Shown one piece after another: positions 54,320 through 64,000 of a DNA stretch of 64,000 bases; position 1 is the stretch's first letter; the number at the start of each line of letters is the position of its first letter. Location of the stretch: contig NC_064619.1 of the NCBI RefSeq assembly GCF_023898315.1, forward strand, positions 342,316,650 through 342,380,649. The letters are read 5' to 3'. The stretch is from Schistocerca nitens (taxonomy: Eukaryota > Arthropoda > Insecta > Orthoptera > Acrididae). The notes beneath the pieces are model-generated. The model did not search any database, was not told the DNA's origin, and worked only from the letters and a program-made list of their open reading frames with translations. Both the position numbers and the translations under genes were made by a program.

Positions 54320-56013
54320 ATTTGTGAAGAAGAATATAATAATTCCAATCCCAAAGAAAGCAGGTGTTGACAGATGTGAAAATTACCGATCTATCAGTTT
54401 AATAAGCCACGGCTGCAAAATACTAACACGAATTCTTTACAGACGAATGGAAAAACTGGTAGAAACCGACCTCGGGGAAGATCAGTTTGAATTCCGTAGA
54501 AATGTTGGAACACGTGAGGCAATACTTACCCTGCGACTTACCTTAGAAAATAGATTAAGGAAAAGCAAACGTACGTTTCTAGCATTTGTAGACTTAGAGA
54601 AAGCTTTTGACAATGTTGACTGGAATACTCTCTTTCAAATTCTGAAGGTGTCAGGGGTAAAATACAGGGAGCGAAAGGCTATTTACAATTTGTACAGAAA
54701 CCAGATGGCAGTTATAAGAGTCGAGGGAAGCAGTGGTTGGGAAGGGAGTGAGACAGGGTTGTAGCCTCTCCCCGATGCTATTCAATCTGTATATTGAGCA
54801 AGCAGTAAAGAAAACAAAAGAAAAATTTGGAGTAAGAATTAAAACCCATGGAGAAGAAATAAAAACTTTGAGGTTCGCCGATGACGTTGTAATTCTGTCA
54901 GAGACAGCAAAGGACGTGGAAGAGCAGCTCAGCGGAATGGACAGTGTCTTGAAAGGCGGATATAAGATGAACATCAACAAAAGCAAAACGAGGATAATGG
55001 AATGTAGTCGATTTAAGTTGGGTGATGCTGCGGGAATTAGATTAGGAAATGAGACGCTTAAAGTAGTAAAGGAGTTTTGCTATTTGGGGAGCAAAATGAC
55101 TGATGATGGTCGAAGTAGAGAGGATATAAAATATAGATTGGCAATGGTAAGGTAAGGCAACGGCCTTGCCACAGTGGATACACCGGTTCCCGTGCGATCA
55201 CCGAAGTTAAGCGCTGTCGGGCGTGGCCGGCGCTTGGATGGGTCACCGTCCCGCCGCCACGTGCTGTTGCCATTTTTCGGGGTGCACTCAGCCTCGTGAT
55301 GCCAATTGAGGAGCTACTCGACCGAATAGTGGCGGCTCCGGTCAATGAAAACCGTCTTAACGACCGGGAGAGCGGTGTGCTGACCCCATGCCCCTCCTAT
55401 CCGCATCCTCACCTGAGGATGATACGGCGGTCGGATGGTCCCGATGGGTCGCTTGCGGCCTGTAGACGGAGTTAGTTAGTAGTTCGTTAATGGTAAGGTA
55501 AGCGTTTCTGAAGAAGAGAAATTTGTTAACTTCAAGTATAGATTTAAGTGTCAGGAAGTCGTTTCTGGAAGTATTTGTATGGAGTTTAGCCATGTATGGA
55601 AGTGAAAAGTGGACGATAAATAGTTTAGACAAGAAGAGAATAGAAGCTTTCGAAATGTGGTGCTACAGAAGAATGCTGAAGATTAGATGGGCAGATCACA
55701 TAACTAATAAGGAGGTATTGAATAGAATTGGAGAGAAGAGAAATTTGTGGCACAACTTGACTAGAAGAAGGGATCGGTTGGTAGGACATATTCTGAGGCA
55801 TCAAGGGATCACCAATTTAGTGCTGGAGGGCAGCGTGGAGGGTAAAAATCGTAGAGGGAGACCAAGAGATAAATACACTAAACAGATTCAGAAGGATGTA
55901 GGTTGTAGTAGGTACTGGGAGATGAAGAAGGTTGCACAGAATAGAGTAGCATGGAGAGCGGCTTCAAACCAGTCTCTGGACTGAAGACCACACACACACA
56001 CACACACACACAC
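54320..56013 (+). mobile_element. 5'-truncated RTE LINE, plus strand, split by a 5S SINE
   Basis: It begins in the RT at IIIPIPKKAGVDR, nearly the same point as the copy at 41206. The first frame (54324-54764) runs to MAVIRVEG. A small deletion then shifts to the frame from 54733 with GVRQGCSLSPMLF and LRFADDVVIL. The 5S SINE at 55157-55488 splits it, and the last part (55523-55984) ends AASNQSLD. The tail here is (CA)n (about 55988-56013) instead of the (CAA)n seen in other copies. Confidence 0.9.
55157..55488 (+). mobile_element. 5S rRNA-derived SINE, copy 2
   Basis: The head 55157-55271 (GCAACGGCCTTGCC ... GTGCTGTTGCC) follows 5S rRNA: GGATACACCGGTTCCCGT, the internal control region AAGTTAAGCGCTGTCGGGCG (from 55205), and GCTTGGATGGGTCACC (box C, about 55232-55247). 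The 5' and 3' ends can pair (GCAAC/GTTGC), as in 5S. The body follows with GGTGCACTCAGCCTCGTGAT. The 14-bp duplication AATGGTAAGGTAAG at 55143-55156 and 55489-55502 fixes both ends. It inserted in the RTE coding region, so it is younger than that copy. Confidence 0.9.
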
Positions 56014-56034
56014 TCATGTTCAGAAGAAACAGAA

Positions 56035-57108
56035 CACCTTGTACGACTAGAGAGAGGACGTTCATAATCACAGAACATGTACGTTAGTATGTTCTGCAGA
56101 AATGATTAGCATTCACTCAGCGCGGTTCAGCACGTGCCATGTTGCCTGGTAGGCACAGGGTCCACCAGCGGCCATGATAACGTGTTCCACGCGTGGCGAC
56201 ACCGACGCGTTTAAGGCACGAATAGAGTCCTGCTGTGTAGTCATCCATGCTGCATTCACCTGGTTCCAAAGTTCACCTGTGGAGGTTGGCTTTGTGTCAC
56301 AGCACTGAACCTGTTGTTTCACCACATCATACAAATGTTCGACTGACGACAAGTCTGGTGATCTGGCGGGCCAGAACAAAATGATGACATCTTGTGACAC
56401 TAAGAAGGCACGTGTTCGTGCAGCAACATCTGGTAGTGCATTGTATTGCTAAAAAATGGCGTCAGGGGTGTTGCGCAGAGAGGATACAGCTATATGTCGC
56501 AGGACATATTAGGCCACACTGGTCATAGTGCCCTGGACATGCGCTAACTGTGATTTGTGGTTGAGCCCAACAGCACACCACACCATAAGGCCTTGAGCTG
56601 GTGCTGTATGTGTTGTGCGAATGCAGTCTCTGTGATGCCGCTCCCCCTGTCAGCAGTGAACCGAAATGCGGTCACCATTTGTAAACAAATAGAACCTGTA
56701 TTCGTCCTGAAGTGTTATTTGGTGCCATTCCTGCCCCAGTGACGTCGTTCCATACACCATTGTCATCTAACATGTTTCTGCACATTCGTCAAAGCTAGGT
56801 TGAGAACTGGACGGCGCGTACGTAACCCATGCCGTAATAAACGAAGACGGACTGTCACCCCTGATAGTGTATGATGTATTACACAGTTCCACTGTTGCGC
56901 CAGAGCTGAGAAGGACGCAGATCTGCCCTGAAATGTGTGTGAGGTGTCGATCTTCTCGGTGACCCATCTCGTCGTGTTCTATGGCTTTCCGTAGATGTTT
57001 ACCTGTAACCCATGGGCCAAAGTGGTACAAATGTTAATCATTTCTGTAGAACATACTAATGTACATGTCCTGTGTATATGAACGTCCTATCTCTAGTCGT
57101 TCAAGGCG
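56035..57108 (-). mobile_element. Tc1-like transposon with ~75-bp inverted termini
   Basis: The termini 56035-56106 and 57033-57108 are inverted copies (CGACTAGAGAGAGGACGTTC on the left; the right reads as its complement with few changes, including ATTAGTATGTTCTGCAGAAAT-like inner parts). The minus-strand C-terminal transposase (56400-56113) has LFWPARSPDLSSVEHLYDVV (catalytic Glu block retained) and STGELWNQVNAAW. The N-terminal part is decayed. The flanking dinucleotide is not clearly TA. Confidence 0.75.
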
Positions 57109-57142
57109 TTTTTTTTTGTGAATATGAGAGTATATATATTAG

Positions 57143-57233
57143 ATCTTTTTTGTTCCTAGCATCTCATGAATCAATCCATAGAGTTTCTGCGCTCTACGGA
57201 TTGATCGATGAGAGGCTACGGAACAGAAAAGAT
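57143..57233. repeat. ~41-bp inverted repeat, hairpin
   Basis: The arms 57143-57183 and 57192-57233 pair at about 37 of 42 positions around an 8-nt loop. The core is CTCATGAATCAATCCATAGAG with its complement. It lies just outside the Tc1-like element. Confidence 0.85.
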
Positions 57234-57469
57234 GTAATGAACTTATGAACTTACGTCCAGAAATGCATGGTTTCCATGCTAGAGACCATTTATTCAATCA
57301 TACTTCATTACAGAGCCACCGGTCTAATACGTGCTGTACCATGCAGCCACAGTTAGAGTAGGCATAGTTTCCTCCTAGAGCGTGGTATTGTTCCTCATAC
57401 GTCATGCCCTGGCGCCCTCTACTGCCATAGTAATTGGTAATATGGTGTCCGGTTCACTTCTCTTGCTGT

Positions 57470-58520
57470 CTCACCTTGTAGTGGATGGGAAACAGCATTG
57501 TATATAGTGGTTCCGTAGTCGAATCAACAACTTGCCGACATGGTGTTACTTACGGAAACTCCAACAAACGCAACGTTCAATGTTTGCAACAGAGTTTCGC
57601 CGTTTGTCTGAGACAGGGTCGTTTCAGGAAGCAGGAAATCATGAAGGACGTACCCGAAATGTTGGGTCACCAGACTTGAAGAAAAATCTGATTAACACTG
57701 TGGAAGGTGACCGCCATGTCAGTACCAGGAGTTGAGCTGCCAGTACAGGGTGAGCCAGACAACCGTCTGGAACATTCTCCATGACAATTGTTACTACCCT
57801 TATCATTTACAGCGTGTACAGGGCTTACTACCGACAGACTTTCCACAACGAGAGCAGTGACAACTGGTTTCTTCACCAGGCACCCACGATTCCGGGATTT
57901 GTGTCATTCTTCCCATTCACAGGTGAGGCCACCTTTACGTGGAGTAGTATCTTCAACTTTCATAACTGCATCTGTGGGGTAGTATGCAGAACTCCCATTG
58001 TATGGTGACAGCGAATCACCAGCATCGGTGCAGCCGGAATGTGTGGTCCGCGATAATTGGTAACAGTATTTTGGGACCAGTCTTCCTTCCCCGTCGCTTA
58101 AAAGACCGGAACTGTCGGTGTTTCTTGCAAGTGACTCTGCTTGGAAGAGTGCCATTGCTGATTCGAAGGGTTATGTGGCTGCTACATGATGGTTCGCCAG
58201 CGCATATCGCCTTTAACGTCCGGACGCATCTCAATCGTGTCTTCCCTGGTCTATGGACAGGACGAGGAGGTCCAGTTGCATGGCCTGCTGATTCACCGGT
58301 TCTTAACCCATGCGATTTTTGGTTATAGGTCCATCTGAAAAGTATCGTGTATGCAGAGACCATTCCAGATGTGGACACACTGGAGCAGCGTATTCATGCT
58401 GCCTTTGACACTGTTCGGATGCAGCCTGTTCAATCTGAGCGTGTGAAACAGACCATGCTACAGCGGGTACACGTATTCGTTGAGGCACGTAGAAACCATT
58501 TTCAGGACGTACCGTAACTG
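57470..58520 (+). mobile_element. DD41D mariner-like element relic
   Basis: Plus-strand frames read RRLSETGSFQEAGNHEGRTR, then LINTVEGDRHVSTRS (57600-57735), a typical N-terminal region of this transposase type. They continue with FVSFFPFTGEATFTW (57890 region), LLHDGSPAHIAFNVRTHLNR (58180 region) and GPVAWPADSPVLNPCDFWL (58270-58328). Forty-one residues lie between the last two aspartates. The first catalytic block reads FTGEATF where FTDEATF is expected, so the first Asp is Gly. Terminal repeats could not be located. Frames are broken several times. Confidence 0.65.
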
Positions 58521-58548
58521 TAGCTTCATGGTACAGCGCGTATATATA

Positions 58549-58671
58549 TGCCAAAATACTCAGACAATAGTCCCGAAAAGCCTCCTAAATTTTGTCGGTT
58601 GAGTTCTAGCGTATAGTGGTACGCCAGAGGCTTAGGAAGCTTTTCGGGACTATTGTCTGAGTATTTTGGCA
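58549..58671. repeat. 40-bp inverted repeat, hairpin
   Basis: The arms 58549-58588 and 58632-58671 are complementary with one mismatch in 40 (TGCCAAAATACTCAGACAAT ...). The 43-nt loop contains CGTATAGTGGTACG, itself partly self-complementary. A single diverged copy of one arm lies near 59148-59200. Confidence 0.92.
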
Positions 58672-59289
58672 TTAGAGACCCGTGGCCTCTGGTCGCTCCT
58701 TACAGAGTAATGATTCAATTGTGATTCATCCAGTTTGTAAAGAAAATTACTGTTTTTGGGAAATTACCTTCAGAAAAGTGAAAAAATGTGTGACACTACG
58801 GCATAAAACACAGAGTAATACATCAACTCTCCAGCAGAGGCATGCTGTGTATCACTGTTAACGACCAACTAACTCATTTGGGAGACAAAAGATACAGAAA
58901 CGAGCAATATCGAATGCTACCTTGAGGTCGAAGAGTGAAGTGGTATTTATTGTTACCATAAACAAATTTCGTGATTGAATGGAACAATCTAAACGAGATT
59001 CACAGTGCATGCCGTCGACATGTGCAGTGCTGTGCAGATATTTTCACTGCAGTACAGACACAGAGATATATGACAAACACTAATCAACAAATCAAACAGC
59101 ATGACGTTACCCTTAACGAGCAACCGGAGACCATAGGTCCACTATACCGAAATACTCGGAAAATATCCCTGAACAACCTCCAGAAACTTGTCGGCGTAAT
59201 TCCGATTCCTTTATACATCGATGCACATAATTTTGAACATAATTCTGTACAGAGCATTACAATAACATAAACACAAGATTTTATTTTGT
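58672..59289. other. unassigned spacer
   Basis: A 99-residue frame (58971-59270) has no recognisable domain. Its C-terminal part overlaps the arm-like repeat near 59150, so it is probably not a gene. Confidence 0.35.
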
Positions 59290-60360
59290 TTATTTTATTT
59301 TTTTACATCCCGCCGGTTTTGAAATAGAAATTAGTCCATGTAACAGAAGCAGTTGTTCAGGAGACGTCGTGTTAGATTAAATTCAAAATTTGTCTTGTTA
59401 CTTGTCAGACATTTTATGGTCTTGGACAAATGATTAAAAAATTTTTTTGCTGCATATTGATCTCCTTTCTGAGCCACTGGCTGCTTTAATAATGAGTGAT
59501 AAAGATTATTTTCTTGTCTAAAGGCGTGGATATCACTATTCCGCCGACCGGGGTGGCCAAGCGGTTAAAGGCGCTACAGTCTGGAACCGCGCGACCGCTA
59601 CGGTCGCAGGTTCGAATCCTGCCTCGGGCATGGATGTGTGTGATGTCCTTAGGTTAGTTAGGTTTAAGTAGTTCTAAGTTCTAGGGGACTGATGACCTTA
59701 GAAGTTAAGTCCCATAGTCTTCAGAGCCATTTGACCCATCACTATTCCTCTAAAGTTGTCGTGGATTATTTGAGACGAATTCCACTAGCGAATTTATGTA
59801 TTGTGATGGTGCAGCTGAAATGCCCAGCTCCTTCAGGAGGTACCTGCATGATCACCTTGAGTAAGCAAGATGTATTCTTCTTACTGCTCGCTTTTATACA
59901 ATCAATAGTTGATTTCTAGGTGATGTGTTACCCCAGAAAATTATTCCGTAAGATATTACTGAGTCGCAATACGCAGAATATCTCAGGGAAGTTGACTTGT
60001 TTGTTTCCAAGACTAACGATTACACGAAGAGCAAAAGTAGCTGAACTTAACTGTTTGAGAAGTTCAGTAATATGCTTCTTACAGTTCAAGTTTTCATTCA
60101 CGTGGGTACCTAAAAATCTGAAGCATTCTGCTCTATTTACTGACACCTATAGAGGTACTACATCAATTGTTGGTATGACTCCATTTCTTCTACAGAACTG
60201 AAGTTAAGGTAAGTCCATTTTCAGAGAACCACTTAATAATTCTTTGCAAAACATTATTAACAATCTCTTCTGTTGCTTTCTCTTTCATGGGATTTGTTGT
60301 AACACTAATATAATGGTACCAAATATGCTTGTTGAATGATAAGTGGAAGGTCATTCATGT
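59290..60360 (-). mobile_element. LINE C-terminal relic (minus strand)
   Basis: The minus frame at 60146-59928 reads CFRFLGTHVNENLNCKKHITELLKQLSSATFALRVI, matching the 'vkfLGv.lD..L.wk.Hi..l..klssa.yalr' block after the RT catalytic box in several LINEs. Further residues on the 3' side (HQYAAKKFFNHLSKTIK region near 59440) fit the same C-terminal region. A SINE (59543-59737) interrupts it. The active-site box is not present in the surviving part. Confidence 0.65.
59543..59737 (+). mobile_element. tRNA-derived SINE, copy 9
   Basis: Head GCCGACCGGGGTGGCCAAGC, B box GGTTCGAATCC, body, and a slightly shortened 3' end (CATTTGACCC). The 11-bp duplication ATCACTATTCC lies at 59532-59542 and 59738-59748. 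Confidence 0.94.
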
Positions 60361-61678
60361 GTAAAGAAATAGGAGGAGGCATGCAGCCCATGGCATCCCA
60401 GTTTAACGTCTGCTGCCTGTTGACTTTCATGATGTGCAATCTTTACGGCCTGTCTTGTGTTTTTTGATCTGTGCCTAAAAGCTAAAATGATAGTTTAAAC
60501 AGCACAATTGTTTTTCCATTTTGTTCGAGGATTATCTGAAGAAACAGCACAGATAACCAGACCGAACTTCACGATATATGCGCCTAGCTTATGAAGTTCA
60601 ACGACGGCTGACAAGCTAGTCAGGTCTCAAAATCTGTCCTGAGGGGTCGTTTCAGACTGTCCTACAGTCGTCTTCTCGATGTACATACAGATACTTCCTT
60701 AAACAAGTATGTTACTGATTGTGGCCCCGTCTTTGTCCAAACAGTAATAGTGTTGGTACTAGCAACTTCTTCTCTATGTCAAAACATCGTCAAAATGAAG
60801 AGCCCAGACCACAGAACCAGAGAGGAAAAACTGAAGTAAAGCATGTAGTAAGAATACACGGAAATTGGTGGGAATATCAACGTAAATCTTCGTAACAGAA
60901 CTTGAATTCAACGACCCATCAACAAATCAAAGTTGGGGCGGTATCTCGCAGCAGACAAGATGAGGCTGAATAGTATCCATGTCTTTGTGGAAGGAGCGAT
61001 CGTCGTACTAGCTTAAAGCTGTTTGGGGAAAATCTAAAGACTGACGGTCGTACTGGTATTTCAAACTCTCTTGTTCCGAACCCAGTTGTTTCCATCTCGT
61101 TTGGTGATTAATTGATCGAATAAGTTTTAATTGTGTGTAAAACCCGCCTTAAACCGACCTTATCGCACTTTTCTCCACGCCCTTGCCGGAACGTATGTGT
61201 ATGCTACCAGCAATCACAGAAACATGTCAGCTCCCTTGCAGCTAGATTCTAATACTTGCATCAGACAGATTCGCTTGATGTACACCACAACAACATTCTG
61301 TTTGATTTTTACTTTAGCATTTGTCTAGTGATTTTTTGATACGTTTTGAATCATTCCACCCATTATCCAAGACGGTTTTTAATCAATATATTACAAACAC
61401 GATTTGCATGAGAACAGAACTGGCAATTGTTGAGGGATTCCCTATCTCATTTGGACGTACCGATTTATCTGTGTAATTAGCCATCATCGTATCTTAAGAC
61501 TATATTCAATTTAATTTGTTTCAGAAGACATATCGTAATTTTGCCGTAAGGCTTGTTTGGCCCCATGATAATAGCGTCAGAAGCCACTAGAATAAAAGAA
61601 GTAGCGAGGTTGGCAGTTGTGGGGACAGTCTTGATCCTGTATCGACTGGCATAGCAAGCAGACACTTAGACAGCTACA
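60361..61678. other. unassigned spacer
   Basis: No credible frame (the longest is 65 aa at 61131-61328) and no repeat landmark that I can identify. Confidence 0.4.
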
Positions 61679-61680
61679 TA

Positions 61681-62928
61681 CACTATGTGATAAAAAGTAT
61701 CTGGACACCTGGGTGAAAATGATTGATTAGTTCGTGACGCTGTCCATCGGTTATGCTGGAATTCAATATGGTGTTGGCCCACCCTTAGCCTTGATGACAG
61801 CTTCCACTCTGGCAGGCATGCGTTCAGTCAGGTGCTGGAAGGTTTCTTGGGGAATGGCAGCCCATTCTTCACGGGGTGCTGCACCGAGGAGAGGTGTCGA
61901 TGTCGGTCGGTGACGCCTGGCACGAAGTCGGCGTTCCAAAACATCACAAAGGTGTTCTATAGGATTTAGGTAAAGACTCTGTGCAGACCAGTCCATTACA
62001 GGGATGTTATTGTCGAGTAACCACTCCGCCACAGGCCGTGCATTATGAACAGGTGCTCGATCGTGTTGAAAGATGCAATCGGCATCCCCGAATTGATCTT
62101 CAACAGTGGGAAGCAAGAAGGTGCTTAAAACATCAATGTAGGCCTGTGCTGTGATAGTGCCACGCAAAACAACAAGGGGTGCAAGCCCTCTCCATGGAAA
62201 ATACGACTACACCGCAACACCACCGACTCCGAATTTTATTATTGGCACTACACACGCTGGCAGATGACGTACACCGGGCATTCGCCATACCCACACCCTG
62301 CCATCGGATCGCCAAATTGCGCACGGTGATTCGTCACTCCATACAACGTTTTTTCCACTGTTCAATCGTGCAATGTTTACCCTCCTTACACCAAGCGATG
62401 CGTCGTTTGGCATTTACCGGCATGATGTGTGGATTATGAGCAGCCGATCGACCATGAAATCCAAGTTTTCTTACCTTCCGCCTAACTGACAGAGTACTTG
62501 CAGTGGATCCTGATGCAGTTTGGAATTCCTGTGTGATGATCGGCATAGATGTCTGCCTATTACACATTACGACTCTTTTCCACTGTCGGTGGTCTCTGTT
62601 AGTCAACAGACGAGGTTGGCGTGTACGCTTTTGTGCTATACGTGTACCTTCACGTTTCCACTTCACTATCACACGGAAACGTGGACCTAGGTTTGTTTAA
62701 GAGAGTGGAAATCTGGCGTGAAGACGTATGACACAAGTAACACTCAATCATCTGACCACGATCAAAGTCCAAGAGTTCCGCGGAGCGCCCCATTCTGCTC
62801 CCTCACGATGTGTAATGACTACTGAGGCCGCTGATATGGAATACCTAGTAGTAGGTCGCAGCACAATGCACCTAATATGAAAAACGTATGTTTTTGCGGT
62901 GTCCGGATTCTTTTGTCACATATTGTGC
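61681..62928 (-). mobile_element. Tc1-like transposon with ends (DD34E)
   Basis: The ends are CACTATGTGATAAAAAGTAT at 61681 and, in reverse complement, CACAATATGTGACAAAAGAA ending at 62928, both continuing to GGACACC. TA precedes the left end (61679-61680), and TA lies 2 bp beyond the right end (62931-62932). The length of about 1.25 kb is normal. The transposase is on the minus strand. The canonical family length and readable ends suggest moderate age. Confidence 0.85.
61763..62672 (-). pseudogene. Tc1-family transposase (DD34E), frameshifted
   Basis: The N-terminal HTH part (62672-62334) contains RTRQPRLLTNRDHRQ and VRRKVRKLGFHGR. The first catalytic block is [19 protein letters not shown] (62380 region). 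The second is CIFQHDRAPVHNA. The third is LYLNPIEHLCDVLERR, with 34 residues between Asp and Glu, where the usual SPDLNPIE is changed to SLYLNPIE. It ends KAKGGPTPY, the usual Tc1 C-terminus. All three acidic residues are kept, but frame changes near 62340 and stops near 62210-62170 disrupt it. Confidence 0.85.
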
Positions 62929-62932
62929 GTAC

Positions 62933-64000
62933 ATATTTTTCAAAATTGCGCTGTATTATTTTCGCGTAATGTGAACGTGGTAACACTGATATAGCTATAC
63001 AATGCAGCCCATCGCTCTCGTATTATTGTTTTTGTACTGAAAAATTGTAAAGAAGGATTACGTAAAGTTTTTATTTGTCCCATCTAAAGCAAAAAAACAC
63101 CTGAATCAGAAGATGAGACTATTGAACTCGTAACCCTGAACAACCAACGACGCCATTGGGAGTCATATGTTATTAGTGAGGGCTTGTTTTGTTAGTGGCA
63201 GTTCACATAATCGCACTTATACCTCACGTTACGTACATGAATGGAAGGGGAAGAAAACCTAATAACTGGTACAATGGGATGTATCGTCTGCTATGCACTT
63301 CACAGTTTCCTGCGGAGTATGGATGTGTATGCAGGTGTATGGCAAGAACTCGGGCACGGCTGCCGCTGCTCCTTATAGCATCCTGTCGGCTGATCTCAGC
63401 CCTGCTCTTGCTCAATGTCGCTATTCTGCGTACGAATATTTAACTACACCGCGTCTCGGCAAAGGCGTGGCTTCCCCCTCAGACTAGAGAGATTAGGAGT
63501 TTCTTAATGAAAATGTTACTTTAAATACTATAGACCCAAGTTAATTCAGTACAGCAACATTAAAATTGAGTCCGTCCTGGCCTGTCCGCGATTTTAACTA
63601 ACCCAGCACTACCCTTGAAACACAACCCTAATTAGCTGCCTGTTCTCGTGATCAGTAGGTCTGTGTCTGTCCTAACGGATTCACAGCTTGCCGCTTTGAA
63701 GAACTGCCTTTATTGCTCTCACTTCCGTCTGCAAAGTTACCTCTATGTAAGTGTCCATTTCTAATTTCCTCGCCAATGACGTACTCTGTAACCCTGCACA
63801 TTATCTATACTGAGAACGAAATTTTCCCTTCGTTTTTGTCCATACATTTATTTGCATTTCTTTAATCAATATTACCTACGTCATCTCAAATACGTAAATC
63901 AGTTTGTGACTGTTGAACGTGTATATTCCCTGTTGTATAGGTGCATTGTCCATAGAACTGATATCTGCGTAAAATCCCATGGTAAAATCAGAGGAAGATA
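62933..64000. other. unassigned right flank
   Basis: Frames of 60-84 residues on both strands show no domain. No transposon end or SINE landmark is present. Possibly low-copy DNA. Confidence 0.4.

Noticed and set aside
1-64000. CRISPR array, bacterial operon or phage-like system
   Set aside because: No regularly spaced direct repeats with unique spacers, no ribosome binding sites with ordered genes; composition and repeats are those of an animal genome.

Overview
This window looks like non-genic or intronic DNA from a very repeat-rich insect genome, most likely a large orthopteran (locust or grasshopper) genome. The evidence is the repeat content: RTE-type LINEs with a (CAA)n tail, CR1/L2-like LINEs, many Tc1 and mariner relics, a Penelope-like element, and ten copies of a ~200 bp tRNA-derived SINE with a common 3' end. 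The species assignment is inference from general familiarity with such repeats, not from a database search. I found no convincing host protein-coding gene and no bacterial-type operon, rRNA gene or CRISPR. Nearly every recognisable reading frame belongs to a transposable element, and nearly all are broken.

Layout. 1-2531: an AT-rich tract with a 54-bp tandem repeat, ending in a purine tract and a putative 522-bp LTR. 3099-4555: a TTAA-flanked foldback element with ~520-bp inverted arms. 5660-9680: a decayed LINE carrying a SINE. 10461-16440: a nested stack in which a Tc1 relic holds a second Tc1 element, which in turn holds a 1,362-bp solo LTR (5-bp TSD) and a DD34D mariner. 17424-22767: two inverted Tc1 relics joined at a poly-C run, carrying a 5S-rRNA-derived SINE, a full-length 3.3-kb RTE (8-bp TSD) and a CR1 fragment. 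24711-24925: an E2F/CCAAT/GC-box promoter-like cluster. 27960-32290: two CR1-like LINE relics. 32300-34580: SINE-in-SINE, then a LINE split by a Tc1 element that itself holds a SINE. 35128-35610: an LTR-like repeat. 38700-40500: a tRNA-Thr-like repeat, a hairpin and a Penelope-like relic. 41206-43947: two RTE copies in inverted orientation. 44290-47712: a Tc1-like relic and a long-TIR DD41D element. 48120-52350: a CR1 split by a tRNA-bearing foldback, then an old LINE invaded by an RTE and four SINEs. 54324-58671: an RTE split by a 5S SINE, a Tc1 with 75-bp TIRs, two long hairpins and a second DD41D relic. 59290-62928: a LINE with a SINE, then a Tc1 element.

How the parts relate. The elements record a sequence of insertions rather than a pathway. 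Target-site duplications and the continuity of the interrupted elements give relative ages: old LINEs and Tc1s first, then RTE, CR1, LTR and mariner insertions, then SINEs last. The SINEs probably depended on LINE machinery supplied elsewhere. No autonomous element in the window appears intact; the RTE at 17916-21210 comes closest.

Best candidates for something little described are: the tRNA-Thr-bearing foldback at 48836-49404; the shared body used by both 5S-headed and tRNA-headed SINEs; the TTAA foldback; the promoter-like cluster near 24.8 kb; and four long imperfect hairpins.
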